Positions 35,418-48,690 of a DNA stretch of 64,000 bases are shown one piece after another. The notes under the pieces are model-generated. The model did no database searches. It had not been told where the DNA came from and worked only from the letters and a program-made list of their open reading frames with translations. Position 1 is the stretch's first letter; each line of letters opens with the position of its first letter. The position numbers were made by a program, and so were the translations under genes. This DNA comes from Benincasa hispida (Eukaryota; Streptophyta; Magnoliopsida; Cucurbitales; Cucurbitaceae), in contig NC_052350.1 in NCBI RefSeq assembly GCF_009727055.1, positions 36,137,613-36,201,612 on the forward strand. The letters run 5' to 3'.

Positions 35418-38400
35418 ATGTCGGCGACGAAGAACCTGAACAAGTCCCATGTGGATAGGTTGGTAGAGATGGAAGAGCAAATGCTCTACCTGAGAGAGGT
35501 CCCGGATAATATCCATTTCCTAGAGACTCGACTATAAGAAGTTGCTGAGAAAGCCGATGGAATTGATGCAGTAGTGGGCCTCCTAGATGGATTACCCGTC
35601 AGAGAATTGATGATGAGGGTAGAGACCCTCAAGATCAAAACAGCACGGTCCGGCAGCTTTGAACGTGGCGATAGCTCATCGGGCTCTGTTGCCCACATAG
35701 AGAAGCGCGTCGAAGAGTTGGACGGCTCCCAAAAAGCAATACTTCATATGGTAACTGATTTGTTCTGAAGAACTTTCGGTCGGCCCTTTGACGTCGTCAG
35801 AGCGCGGAATAGCGGATGTGAGCGTAAGGGTGAATCTCACCATCCAAGCGGTAGGGAACCAAACCCCATTCTGGGGGAGCAATGGCAGTAAGCAGAATAA
35901 GATCCCAGAATCGAAACCCTTCTGTGGGTGCGGGAAGAAAAAGCCTTGGGAAAACTTTATCTTCGACCTTGAGCAATACTTCAAGGCGACAAACACGGTG
36001 ACTGAAGAGTAAAGTCACACTAGCAACGATGCATCTGGCTGAAGATGCAAAACTATGGTGGAGATCACGATTTACAGACATACAGGAAGGACGATGCACT
36101 ATTGATACTTGGATAGATTGAAACAAGAACTTCGCTCGTAGTTCTTTCCCTGAAAATGTCGAGATCTTGGCTCGACTAAAACTCCGAGAGCTGAAGCAAA
36201 AAGATAACATCAGGGACTACGTAAAACATTTTGCAGGACTCATGTTGGATATACGAGATATGTCAGAGAAAGACAAGTGTTTTGCTTTGTCGAAGGGCTG
36301 AAACCGTGGGCGAAATCAAAATTATATGAACAGAGAGTACAGGATCTCCCCTCTGCCTATGCGGCAGCTGAACAGCTATACGACCTTAGCACTGACTCGC
36401 AAGATATGAGGAAGCAGTCAACTTTCTCAAATGGGGGAAACATTAATAGTCGTTCCAGTCCTCCCAGACCTGAGGGAAGAGACAAGAACACAGGAGAAGA
36501 CCGTAAAACCATCCAACCGAGATCAGGAAACAACTGGCGGGGCCGCCACAATAGCATAACAATTACAATCGCCCCCTGCCTTGTTCATATGTAGAGGGCC
36601 ACACAGGGCGGGCGAATGTCCAAATCGGACCGCGTTCAATGCTTTTCAAGCCACATTAGCCTCTAGCTCCGAAGACAAGGCTGAACTAGAGGAGACAGTA
36701 ATCGAGCCAGCTGCAGAAATTGAGAATCCCAGGATGGGGGCATTGAAATTCTTATACTGCGCTCCAGAAGAAAATGGGAAAGGCGACGGACCACTAGAGA
36801 GAGGACTCATGTATGTGGACGCTTGGGTCAACCAAAGATTGGCCAAGAGCACTATGGTCGACTCTGGGGCCACCCATAACTTCATGACTGAAACGGAAGC
36901 CCGCCGCCTTAACTTGACCTGGGAAAGAGATGCAGGAAGATGAAAGCTTGTGAATTTTGCAGCCCTACCAATTACAGGATAGCGAAGAGAACTTCGGTGA
37001 AGTTAGGAGATTGGAAGAGCCTCGTTGACTTCTTGATTGTCAAGTGGATGATTTTGACGTGGTATTGGGGATGGAGTTCCTTCTTGAACATAAAGTTATA
37101 CCAATGCCCCTCGTCAAATGTCTAGTCATTACCGGATCTACACCCCCATAGTTCAAGCCAGTATCAAGAGCCAAATGGGGTGAGAATGATCTCAGCCCTC
37201 CAATTGAAGAGAGGCCTGGCCCACGACGAACCCACATTCATGGCCATCGATAGAATCAATTGAAACCACCGAAGAGGAGATCCCCCAAGACGTTCTATTT
37301 TTCTTGGAAGAGTATCGAGATGTCATGCCTAAAAGTTTGCCCAAGTCCTTACCCCCACGAAGGGGGATTGACCATGAGATTGAGTTGTTACCAGGGGCAA
37401 AGCGCCTCGCCAAGAATGCATATCGGATAGCCCCGCAGAATTGGCCGAACTCCGAAAACAGTTATAGACGAATTGTTAGATGCAGGATTTATCAGACCGG
37501 CAAAGGCCCCTTACGGAGCCCCAGTACTATTTCAGAAGAAGAAGTATGGGAACCTCCGGTTGTGCATCGACTATCGAGCCTTTGAACAAGCTCACAGTTC
37601 GCAACAAATATCCCCTTCCTATCATTTACTGACTTATTTGATCGGCTTCACGGCGCTAAGTATTTCTCGAAGCTGGACCTATGGTCAGGATATTATCAGG
37701 TCCGAATTGTTAAAAGAGACGAACCTTAAGACGACTTGTGTCACAAGATGCCTTCGAATTTCTCGTGATGCCCTTTGGCTCCACCAATGCTCTAGAAACT
37801 TTCTGTACCTTAATGAACCAAGTATTTCACGGGTACCTCGATAAATTCGTCGTAGTGTATTCTCGATGACATTGTGGTCTATAGTGCCTCGCTTGAGAGG
37901 ACCATCGACATCACCTCCAACTAGTCTTTCGAAAAACTGAGGAAAAATCAATTGTATGTTAAAGAGAGAGAAGTGCTCCTTTGCCCAAGGAGCGCATAAA
38001 TTTCCTCGGCCACGTTGAATGAGTGTGGTCGGATTGGTATGGAAGAGGGCAAGGTGGCCCGATCAAAGACTGGAGGGTACCATTCATCCATGACCGAACT
38101 ACGATCCTTCCTCGGACTAACCAACTACTATAGGCGGTTCGTAGAAGGATTCTCAAGAAGAATCAGGGCCATTAACCGAAACTGCTGAAGAAGATAGCCA
38201 ATGGAGTTGGACTCCTGAATGTCAAGCCGCCTTTGAGGGCTTGAAGAAGTGATGATTTGAGGGGCCGGTCCTCGGAATTGCCGACGTGACCAAGCCATTT
38301 GAAGTAGAGATTGATGCTTCTGACTTCGCATTGGGCGGGTGTCCTCCTTAAGACGGACACCCCATCGCGTATGAGAGTAGGAAACTTAAATGATGCTGAA

Positions 38401-40230
38401 CGGAGGTTATTGCCGCCTCCGAGAAAGAGATGTTAGAGCAGTAGTTCACTGCTTGAGCCTGGAGACAGTATCTCTGGGGGCCAAGTTCGTGGTCAAGACC
38501 GCACAACAACTTCATTTGCCACTTCTTCAACCAACCGAAAGTTGTCGTCGAAACAGGCACGTGGCAAGAGTGTTCTAGCAGAGTTCGATTTCCAATTCGA
38601 ACATAAGACCGGGGAAAAGTAAACAAAGCGGCCGATGCTCTTTAGTCGGAAGAGGCAAACATGCGGCCCTGTGCATGGTTCGCCCACCTACAAGCAAGAT
38701 ATTGGTTTTGAGTTGCAACAGTACGAGAAACTGTCAAAAACTCACTTGACAAAGAACAGCCGGCACAGGCCATCATACAGTTGGCCAAAAGAGGGGAAAG
38801 AATGCCAGTTTTGTGGTGGAAGACGATCTACTATACACCAAGAGAAATCACTCCTACATTCCCAGATTCCGGAGAGTGGTCGAAGGTCGCTGATGAAGGT
38901 TGTCACGACACACCGTTGGGCAGGACATAAATTGTTGGTAGCAGGACTTATTGCCTCCTGAAACAAGGCTACTACGGCCAAGCCTTCGAGACGACGTCAT
39001 GCAATTTCCAAAGACTTGCCTTGTATGCCACAAAACACGAGTCGAAAGGGCAAAATTAGGGATCTGCTGGAACCCCTTACCTGTGCCCTTTAGACCAGTG
39101 GAGAGCGTGTCTCTCGATTCATCACCCATTTTTCCCAAGGTGGGAGAGTTTCGAATCGATCCTTGTTATCATCGACCGGGTTCTCAAAATAATGCCACTT
39201 TTCATCCCGATGCCGAAGATGTGCACAGTCGTAGGATGACTGCCCCAGCTGTTCTTCAAACACATCGCTGAAATTATGGGGCGTTCCCATGAAGCATGTT
39301 TAGCGATCGGACGAAAGATTCACTGGGACATTTTGGAATTAGAAGTTGTCAAAATATTGAGTGTCAACAACTGAAATCATCTCCTCTAGCTATCATCCCC
39401 CAAACTGACGGGCCCAGACAGAACACTTCAACAGTATGGCTCGAGGAATATATCTGCGTCCACTTTATCGACGCTTTAGGAGAAGAACTTGGGTTTCCAG
39501 TTGTTAGATGGTAGGCTCAGTTCGCTTCAATAGCCCAGCAGAGTTCCGCGACAGGAAAAACAACCCTTCGAAGTGGTGTGCGGGAGATGCCACTTATGCC
39601 ACACTTGCGTTGGACCCACCCTATGCAGGCAAAAGTCCTCAGGCATTATAACTTCACTAAAGAGTGGAAGCAAAAACCTCTGAATAGCTCGCGCCCTACC
39701 TAGAAGAGCATCCAAGAAGGATGAAGAAGTGGGGCTGTAAGAAGCGGAGGGTCCCTCGAGTTTCAAGCTGGCGACAAGTCCTTGATTTAAGCGTACGACC
39801 GAAACAGTTTCGTTTCCGAGGCCAGAGAGACCAATTGCTAATAAGGAAATATGAAGGTCTAGTGGAGGTAATTGAGGAAGGTCGCGAGAACCTTCAAATA
39901 TAAGGTTCAGTTACCCTCATGGATGAAGATTCATCCTGTCATCATGTAAGTATCCTGGAACCCTATCATCCGATCCCGAGGATGAACAACGAAACATGCT
40001 AAGACGTCTACCGGTCACGATGAAGAATTCCGCTGAGAAAGAAGTTGCACCAAATCCTGAATAAACGTACGCGACATATTGGAGACCCAGATGGTTGAGA
40101 ATTGACAGAGTTCTTAGTAAATGGAAGGGGATTCCCCCGAAGAGATCAGTTTGGGAGCGGGCCGAAGATTTGAGAAGCAGCTCTAGCCATCGCAAAGATT
40201 TTTGAAACAAGGTCGGTTGACGGTGAGGGA
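35418..40230 (+). pseudogene. Gypsy gag-pol polyprotein, many frameshifts
   Basis: Gag starts at ATG 35418 (MSATKNLNKSHVDRL) and ends with a zinc knuckle near 36575-36620 (ICRGPHRAGECP). The protease has DSGATHNF (about 36858-36881). Reverse transcriptase begins near 37300 (DVMPKSLPKSLPPRRGIDHE) and shows [15 protein letters not shown] (about 37485) and a DDIVVYS catalytic region (about 37860-37890). RNase H includes FEVEIDASDFALGG (about 38298-38340). Integrase covers about 38960-39560 with a CLVCHKTRVERAK finger, a SDR motif near 39303 and an HPQTDG-like segment near 39395. A chromodomain-like stretch follows (about 40100-40190, GIPP...WERAEDL). The frame shifts at least a dozen times by single bases, so no complete protein is possible as written. 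The pattern may partly reflect uncorrected read errors rather than decay. Confidence 0.88.
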
Positions 40231-40242
40231 CGTTCAAACAAT

Positions 40243-40256
40243 TAAGTGGGGGAGAA
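40243..40256 (+). other. Polypurine tract of the gypsy element
   Basis: AAGTGGGGGAGAA precedes the 3' LTR start TGTCACGG. Confidence 0.8.
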
Positions 40257-40771
40257 TGTCACGGTCATGCTTGTCTAGGGCCTGTTACCCATGGCCGTAT
40301 TGCCCGATCCAACCCCCTTTTCTAGCATACTTTCATTCATGTTATTTGTATTAGCTTAAGTTAGCTTGCTTTCTTTACATTTTCATTGTAAGTGACACTC
40401 GCCCTTTTACATATGCAAGGGTTTGCCAGTGGCTTTTTGTTTCAGAATGCACTATATGGGGGATAAAGAACTAATCATCACTTTCCCATACCCGGTAAGT
40501 AGTATTTCTATAAAGCTGTTGTTGTTGCTTATTGCTTTCTAGCCTACTCTACAATCTTTCTTTTCTTTATTCACACTCACAAAAACTGCTTACGAAAACC
40601 TTTTCTCCAAACCCGTTTTCTAAAACCGTTTTCCCTAAAATGGGGGTGGAGGTTGCGAGAGGCACTCGGTGTGCCACCGGCAGTCCGTATTCAAGTTGGC
40701 TGACTTGTTCGTGAGCGAGAACAAGTGCCGCACAATCGCTAAGAGAAGCTTCCGAAATAGCGATTATGACA
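40257..40771 (+). repeat. 3' LTR of the gypsy element
   Basis: 515 bp, TGTCACGG...ATTATGACA, homologous throughout to 34875-35372 and followed by the CTCCC target duplication. Confidence 0.92.
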
Positions 40772-41279
40772 CTCCCCACTTCTTTACGAAAAAAACGAAA
40801 TTAGAAAAAATTAATTTTTTAAAAAAAATAAAACTGTCACATGACAGTATTTTATTGAACTATACTTGGGATATACCAAGATAGGTACATACAAGGGAGC
40901 ACCTAAGTTTTTTTCTTAGAGAAATTGCAATTGTGTCTTTGAAATTTTGTTATTTGTGGATATGGTAAAATCTTTTATTTCAATTTTATCCTTTTAACAA
41001 ACATAAAACAATGTTGCATTTGCAAGCGTTTCTCCTCAACCGCCTTATTCCTTACAATATTATCTTCTCACTACTTACAAACGTACACTACCCAAATTAG
41101 GGTTTATGGGAATCCAACAATTTCGAAGCACACCTCTTTTTTGTCACCCCATGGCCATGGAATGTTCTATCGAAAATACAATGGCACTTGAACCCATTGT
41201 TTTCGAATTTTTTTTATAGTATAGATATACTTGATATTTTGTACCTATTTTGTAGGACGTATGTTAATATGTAAAATAC

Positions 41280-41790
41280 AAGTTTATCATTTTATGAATT
41301 TTTGAAATATCGGACATTAATCAATAATAACTTGAAGCAAAATGTATCAGCAATATCTGGAGTAAAATTGACTGAATAATTTTATGGATATTTAGAATGT
41401 ATCAGCAATATATCACATAACAATCAATATTCTCTTTTAATGATGTTTCAAGTATATCAACAGTGAATACGATATAAACCAGTCATTATTTGAAATAAAT
41501 AGTGTATCATTTGATTGATATTTCAAGTACATTCAATAGTAAATCAAACATCAATCAATAATTTCTTTTGAAATAGATTATGTGTGTTTCATTTTATATC
41601 TAGATATTTCAAGTATATTAGTTGTAGTATAACAAACATTATCAATCAATATCATTTATTTTTTTTATGATATTTTAGGTATATCAATAGTAAAATATAT
41701 AAGACATCAATTAGTCATTATTCGAAGTAAAATATGGTGGTATCATTTTATTGATATTTCATGTATTAGTGTGTGTAGTTATAAAGGTGA
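41280..41790. repeat. Degenerate tandem repeat, unit about 70-85 bp (copy 1)
   Basis: GATATTTCAAGTATATCA-like words recur near 41441, 41516, 41601, 41670 and 41752, each followed by AATAGTAAA-like and ATCAATCA(G/A)T words. The paralogous block is at 52130-52650. Confidence 0.6.
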
Positions 41791-42562
41791 AAAGTGTGAA
41801 AGGAAAAACTTAGAGTAAGGATGGTTAAGAGTGGATAAAGGAAGAAATTGAAGTTAAAAATGTAAACACATATATAGAAGTAGGAAGACCTTAACGATAA
41901 GGATTCACATCTAAGGAAATTTGCTCAAAGTGGCCTAGTGGGGACAAAAAAACAAGCGTGCATGCCAAAGCTCCAAAGAAACTTGAAAAGACACCAAAGT
42001 TAGCAATGAATGTGAGGAAAAAAAATACAAAAAGATGGTCTTTTTGGTCGTTTTCAAATAAAGGAAAATGAATCAATTTATTTATAAATATTGTAAATGT
42101 CATTATGTATCAGTGATAGACCGCAATAGACTTCTATCACTGAGCCATAGAAGTCTATCACAGTCCATCACAGTTTCCATTTTCTTTCTTTTTCTTTCTG
42201 TCACATGTAAAAACGTAATGAATCAATGATAGTATAAAAAGTAGGGTCTTATTAATTACGTTTTCTAGTATTTACCAAAATTCCATAATCCTAATAAATA
42301 TTGGGTCCCACAACAAAAATCATAATATTCTAGGTTGATTAAGACATTCCTCTCAATACTGCATTACACTTAGTATATCTTTTTTTCCCTTCTTAGCAAC
42401 ATGTTAGGGAAACAAAGAAAGGATAAAAAAAAGTCCATTCCACTATTTTTAATAAAGGAAAGCACTTTGTTCACACAAAAGTAAGTTCCATTATTTTTCA
42501 TAAAGGTGACCTATTTACATTCAATGATTTCTTAGCCTCTCTTCAAACTAGTGGTGACAAAT

Positions 42563-43779
42563 TTTTCTATATGATATTCACACAATTTTTCTTTATTTTA
42601 TTAGAAATTTTTTATCATTATGAGTGGCATAGGTGGAGGCATATGTTTTGCGTGGGCAGTCTTTGTGGGCTATTCGGAGTGAGGTTGGGAGGTCTTGATG
42701 CTTGAGAGCTATCTTGCGTAGTAGAGATAGATTCAAGCATCTGGTTCATTTGATGGTCGACGATGGTCGGTCTTGTTTTGTTTGGTAGGATCCTTGGCTG
42801 TCGAGAGGTGCGATTTTGGATTCATACGAGTTTACGGTGGTTTACGATGCAAGAAGTAGTTTGGAGGTGCAGTTGTCAGAGTCCATGGATGGTGAGGGAG
42901 GTTGAAGGTGGCCCACAGTGTCTTTGGAACTACTTGAGATCTGGGATTTTTTTTTTTAAGTAGTAGGGCTTAGGGTGAAGGGGGAGGGTTATTAGGTTTG
43001 GGTACCGGATGCTAGTGGTCGATTTTCTATCGCTAGTGCGTGGGAGAATTTACGTCCTCATCGTCCTAGGGTGGCTTAGGCTAGTATTTTGTGAGCGGGG
43101 AGCGGTATTCCGCATCACTCCTTCTGTGCGTGGTTAACTGTGAGGGACAGGTTGGGTACGCAGGATTGGTTGAGGAGTTGCGGGATCATAGTGTTGTCAG
43201 AGGGGGGAGGGGGGTCTTCTGTGTGAGAGAGGTGTAGAGTCGGGATCATTTATTTTTTGAGTGTGGGTTTGAGAGAGAGGTGTGTCTGGGGTGTTGCGTC
43301 AGTTGGGGTCGTCACATCGGGTGGTGGGTTGGGATGTAGAGAGCTGAGTTGGTTTGTGCCGAGTAGGGTCGGGTAAGGGGTGCATAGTAAGTTTTTTCGT
43401 GTTTTCTGATGTGCTTCCATATACTACATCTGGCAGGAGCGTAATCGGCGGCTGCATGGAGGTCGACCAAGGTCCGGTGTCAGCTCTGGTTCACCTTATG
43501 ATCTCTACGGTTCGTGATCATGCTGCTTCCTGGCTGGTTGACCTTTTGGTCTTATCTAGTGTGTTTACAGATGTTTTTTTCTTTTTGATCTTTACGTTGT
43601 TCTTTGTTTTGCTGTTGTCCCTAGTTTGTAGGGTTTTGGGTTCTTTTCTCTGGCTTTCTCCCTGGTGGTTTGTGACTTTATTTTTATGTGTTGGTTTTGT
43701 TCTGGTCTTCTTGTGGGCTTTGTTTTGGTTTGTTTGCCCTGTGTTTGCTTGTGCTTTGTTGCTTTGATGTCTTAAAAAA
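42563..43779 (+). mobile_element. 5'-truncated LINE (L1-type) insertion
   Basis: Flanked by the 18-bp direct repeat AAACTAGTGGTGACAAAT (42545-42562 and 43780-43797), with a short poly(A) at the 3' end. The empty site is intact in copy 2 at 53502-53519. Content reads, with several frame changes, as the C-terminal part of a plant LINE reverse transcriptase ORF: a GRSCFVW.DPWLSRG segment (about 42755-42800), a GRFSIASAWENLRPHRPRV segment (about 43018-43075), the zinc-binding region with DHLFFECGFERE (about 43245-43285), and a YYIWQERNRRLHGG-like tail (about 43420-43460). It is non-functional. Confidence 0.88.
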
Positions 43780-45913
43780 AAACTAGTGGTGACAAATCAC
43801 CTCTAACTAACTTTAATTAAATAATAGAGATAACCAAATTTAGAATTTTATTTTGTTTTATGGGACTTGGGATTGACCTTCCAATTCTAGGGAGTGGGTT
43901 GACTAGTCCACGCAGGTTCATCTAATTAAGGTTGAGGTTGGTTCGGAGGACAGTATTATCTGGCTCCCCTATCTTTCTAATATTTTTTCTGTTTTTGTTT
44001 TATAATTTTTGTTCAAGATAAAATTGTTCTACATGTGTGTGTATATATATAACATATACCCTAAAACTAACCACAATTTTATAATCAAAATATCTGTGAT
44101 ATAAGTAAATATAAATAATAAAATTTTAACTTGTTTAAAAGTTTCAATAAAAACAAAATTATTTTATGTTATGAAACATATTTTTCCTTATTATTTTCAT
44201 GAGCACTTGCAAAAAAATAAAAAATAAAAATCCTATAGTTACAAAATATAGCAATAGTTTTTCAAATTTTGCAAATAAAGCAAAAAAAAACATTAAAGTT
44301 GATTTTCGATTTTTATTATTATCTATTTATCTTGATTGGTATATCAACATGTATATCACTAGCATTTTGAACAAATTATGATATACTATTGATATAATAA
44401 TGATCTACTTTAAATTCTATTTGAATTAATATTAATATACTATTAAAATATCGATGTTAAACTTTAAGTGTCATTCTGAATGATATACTTCATATTTGGT
44501 ATATCAACAATATAATTTATATATTTTTTTCTTCTAAATTAAGTAGATCAATCAATCGACGAACGGAATATGAAATATTTGCTATACATTTAATAAAATT
44601 AATGCATTTGATATACCATCAAAATCAATTTTAAAAATATAACACAACTAATGCCGAGAACGTGAATAGTCAGTGGTTGATCAATAATCAAAAGATGAAG
44701 GAAGTAACTCTAAACCATCTAATGAAACCACAAGACAAAAAAATATTAAAATCAAAACAAACAATGTCCAACGATACACCAATAAAAAGTCGCTGAGAAT
44801 ATCAGAATGATAGTAATAAAGTGAATTATTTAACGTGAGAAAAAAATATATCAACTGTGATTATATATACCAATATTAAGAAGTATATCAAGACATGACA
44901 TGGTTTTATTTTTGGCCTATTTATGAATTTTAAGAAAGACTATATTAATATTTGCAAATTCTTACTTTATGCTTTATTAATGCAAGTATCCATAAACTCT
45001 CAGTCATATTTTCAAAATTGATAAAAATTGAATTGTAGAATTGAGGAGGTCACAAAGCAAGAATTACGGAAATAATAGATTATAATGTATAAAAAATAAA
45101 ATCATACTAAATATAATAAGTCAATTATAAATAAACTAAAATGTGATATTAATGTGATATATAGAACAAATGAAAATAACGGAAAAGAAAATATATGAAT
45201 ATTAACTCGGTTTGTTTTGCTCAAGCTCAACAATCGGTGCGATATAATTTTCAAACCGATACAAAATAAAATACCGCAGACGGAGCAGAGACTGATTAAA
45301 TATAGACAATTAGTAGAGGTAGGGATGTGGTCTTACATGAGGATGAAATCAGCGACACGATGTTCCTATAAGTGGGCAGTGCGCCAGAGGCGAGGCGACA
45401 CCCAGGAGAGAGCAACTGACTACATAGAGTATGCCAGGCTTTTGATGAGCTGAAGCAGTTTGAACATCCTTTTAATGAATATGTCATAATAAAAATAAGA
45501 ATTACTATGATGTGCGACGTGGATAAATAGAAAAAGAGAATGATGATATTAAGGATGTCTTGTCGAATAATGGAAAGAAAAATGAATAGATAGTTGTCAC
45601 GAATAATGAATAATTTTTTTTAAAAAGAAATAAAAGAGTAAGAAAAAAAGGAAAAGGAAAACATGTGTTGACATATTAGGTTGAGGGTATGATAGGTAGT
45701 CATCCAAGAAGATGGTTGTCCAATAGCACTAAGCGGCAATGGACATTTATAGTAGGGCGTTAAACTGAAAGAGAGGCTAATATCAACAAGGAGCCGTAGA
45801 TTTATAGTATCATCCTTGTTATTATCACAATTCACACTTCCTCCCTGTAAATTAAGTACAATATTATCTCGAATCTACATCATCTTCATCTTCTTTCTCC
45901 ATCTTCTTCTCCG

Positions 45914-48333
45914 ATGGATATTCTTTCCATACTTACGTCTTTTGGGGATATTTTATACAGCAATGGGAACCTTCGCAGTTTTCTCTACTTTTAAGTTTAT
46001 GTAATAGCAACTAGCATCTATACTTCTCAATGGGGTATGGATGAGGAAAACCGCACTTACAAAACCAATTCCTACGCTTTGTTGATTCTTAAATTGCATA
46101 CTCTTTTGCTGATTGGATAACCAGTTTTTCATCGGCATCAAACTTCGTCGAAAAATACGGTAGGTGGCTGTTACGCACGAATGTCTACAGAACCCCAGAT
46201 ACATCACATGTAGAGCCCTTGTTTAAAGCTCCATTTTTACGTACCATTATAGCGGCTCCGAACCGATCACTGTTACTCAATGGAAGACCAATGTGAACTA
46301 TTGGCTCAGAAGGACAGGCCATACTATCATTATCAATGCTTTAGCTCAAAACTTCCTCTGGACTATCGGTCTTTTTTAATGCGTTCTTACACTGCTAAAG
46401 CCATCTACACACGCAGGTGAGAGGGCACAATGTTGATGAACTATGTAAGTCAAGTTACCTATTTTTGTTGTCTCATTTTTGGCTCGGGCGGTAATCAATC
46501 AAGTATATCTTTCTCCAGGGCTAGTGGGAGGTTAGAGCCATGATATTGTGGAGGCTTATAGAACCTCTCCCGGTTCAATAAACCGAACGTTTTGCAGAGA
46601 TTTTCTTGCTGTTTCTTCAAACTCCTTCTACAATCAATCGCTATCCTTACAGCATGAGTGCTAAGAGGAGATTGAAAGATGTATTGCAAAACCTGCTAGC
46701 AAAGCACATGCTCTACCAAGACTCTGCGGGCCCTTTATATAACTTTTTTCAACAAGAAGGAACGCTGTTTGTAGGTTTAGGTCCGGAACCCATCGTTTTG
46801 ATCGTCATCCAAAAACCAGGGCCTTTCCTATTATGATGAATTAACTCTAAATGTCGCTTTACAAAAGTAATCAATGTGTAAACTTGAGCTTACTGGGGTT
46901 TATGTATTCTTTCACATGTCTATTTCATCCTTTATCACAAAATTCTCATCATTCATACCATCTCGTATTTTGCGTGGTCATGAAGGCATTATTCGCCTCA
47001 TTACCGTCTCTTTCTAACAGATCATGACGTAATGTTCCCTTACTTGTCTTCGATGCAAGATGTGCGTTTGTAACCCATCTGGGCTAGGTTCGAGTTATGT
47101 GGTATATTTGTACTTTGACGTAAGCAGAAAATATTCCTTGATGTCTAGCGCATAGTGTCGCGTCATATAAGTATATCACATCACGAAGCACCATCTCTTT
47201 TGGAGACACACCTGGTTAATGGCGGCGATCATAAGTAGAATGATAAGCCTCGCCACAAAGCCCTTGATGGTATTCTTGTTTATCAAGTATTGAATAGATT
47301 GGAATGTAATCTGGTTTGACCCACGGACCAGTGGCAAACATACCCGACCTTCTCATAACTGCTGCCGTCGTCTTTGCTTTTAAATCATCTCTCTTTGTGG
47401 ATGGTCCGTCAAAAAAGAAGATGCTCCAATTTTTTTTTCAGTACAATCTTATATCTCATTGTTTGGAACAGAGAAACACCCCTATTATTTCTAAGTTCTT
47501 CAACAGCCTATCCACAAGAACTATGGCAGCGTTTTCAGTACACACGTCCCATCTCTAAATAACCTTGAATCACAAATCTTCCAACAACTAAAGCAAAAGT
47601 TGGTAAGTTTAAGGGAAGATTGTTGTAGTTATAAGAAATCGACTGGAGCCTAAAATTAGATTGGCATGAAACCATCCTCCTCTGCACATCGCGACCGATA
47701 TTTGTTATCATTCTTCGAAATTGAACAAAGGGAACACCAAAATCTTGTATTCATCCGAAGATAGCATATTTCTGTCTAATTTTTGGCATACTTTTTAATG
47801 TATCGTGCCATCACTCTATTTCCAAGTGGAATGAGTCAAGGAAAGGACTAGGGCTCACAAGTGAACATGTCCTTGAATATTGGCAGACAAGAAATTAGGT
47901 AGAGGAAGAGTAGTGATGTTGAAGAATATAGGGTTTGAAGATTGAGGTTAATAATGTTGAGAAAGAGCAAAGGAATAATAAGTCAATGTTGTTAGACGGT
48001 TATGGTAGGCTTGCAAGGCAGCTTGAAGAGATAGAAGAGTCAAAGAAATGGGAGATAATAGTGAATTGTGTGATGAGTTGCCTTAGGACGTTGGATTTTT
48101 TCAGAGAAATGGGGAGGTGGGGAAAATGTGTAATGTATGATCATGCTAAACATCTTACACAAGGAGGGAATTTGCTAACTCGTGTATGGATTTTGATGCA
48201 TCACCTTGGATACGTCAAACCATCCAACGTATTCACTATAGAAGAAGATCAATCCCTTCTAGACCATGAAATCCTACCTGATTATGTGTTGGAACAAATG
48301 TTTGATGTTATATTCAATATTGTCTCGCTCTAA
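45914..48333 (+). pseudogene. DUF4220-DUF594 membrane protein gene, copy 1, broken
   Basis: Paralogue of the gene at 55396-57345. The start context (ATG GAT ATT C at 45914) and the end (LLDHEILPDYVLEQ...FNIVSL, stop 48331-48333) are conserved. In between, single-base insertions occur every few tens of bases relative to copy 2, so only short stretches read correctly, for example 47935-48333 with the DUF594 C-terminus. Compared with the clean flanks of the duplication this indel density is abrupt and includes non-coding sequence upstream, so part of the damage may be consensus error. As written it cannot encode the protein. Confidence 0.8.
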
Positions 48334-48559
48334 ATTCAAATTCCTTAGTCAATTTACATTGTGAGTTAGTAAATTGATAGATTTGATTTTTATTTGAACC
48401 ATTAGGTTTTTTTTTTAAAATTAATAATGGATTTTTGAGTTTGTATTTTATTATGCAAATTTCTATTCTACTTTTTGAATTGGGAGAGTTGCAAATATAG
48501 ACATTAGACCCAAAGTATTAACAGATATAACATAATGTAAAAGAAATTGTAAATATGGC

Positions 48560-48690
48560 CAAATTTAAATAGTCTATCAGTGATAGACCATATTATTGGT
48601 AGGAGTCTATCACTGATAGACTATATCACTGGTTAGAGTCTATCAACGATAGAAGTTTATCGCCGATAGACTTGTCTATATTTGCAATTT
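48560..48690. repeat. Cluster of TCTATCA-TGATAGA palindromes
   Basis: Successive words TCTATCAGTGATAGAC, TCTATCACTGATAGAC, TCTATCAACGATAGA and TTATCGCCGATAGAC. The homologous cluster in copy 2 is at 57580-57680; others lie at 42107-42170, 52935-53010, 19710-19800 and 22080-22140. Confidence 0.85.

Larger units (their letters stand above)
34875..40771 (+). mobile_element. Ty3/gypsy chromovirus-like LTR retrotransposon, full-length but broken
   Basis: LTRs at 34875-35372 and 40257-40771, both TGTCACGGTCATGC...TGACA. Perfect 5-bp target duplication CTCCC at 34870-34874 and 40772-40776. Primer-binding-like site after the 5' LTR, gag, protease, RT, RNase H, integrase in gypsy order, then a chromodomain-like tail (about 40080-40200) and a polypurine tract. 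The LTRs differ by many single-base length changes (498 versus 515 bp), more than by substitutions. Confidence 0.93.

Noticed and set aside
43354..43767. A 137-codon hydrophobic frame
   Set aside because: It is the 3' end of the LINE read out of frame, ending in T-rich sequence; the proper frame shows the LINE tail motif.
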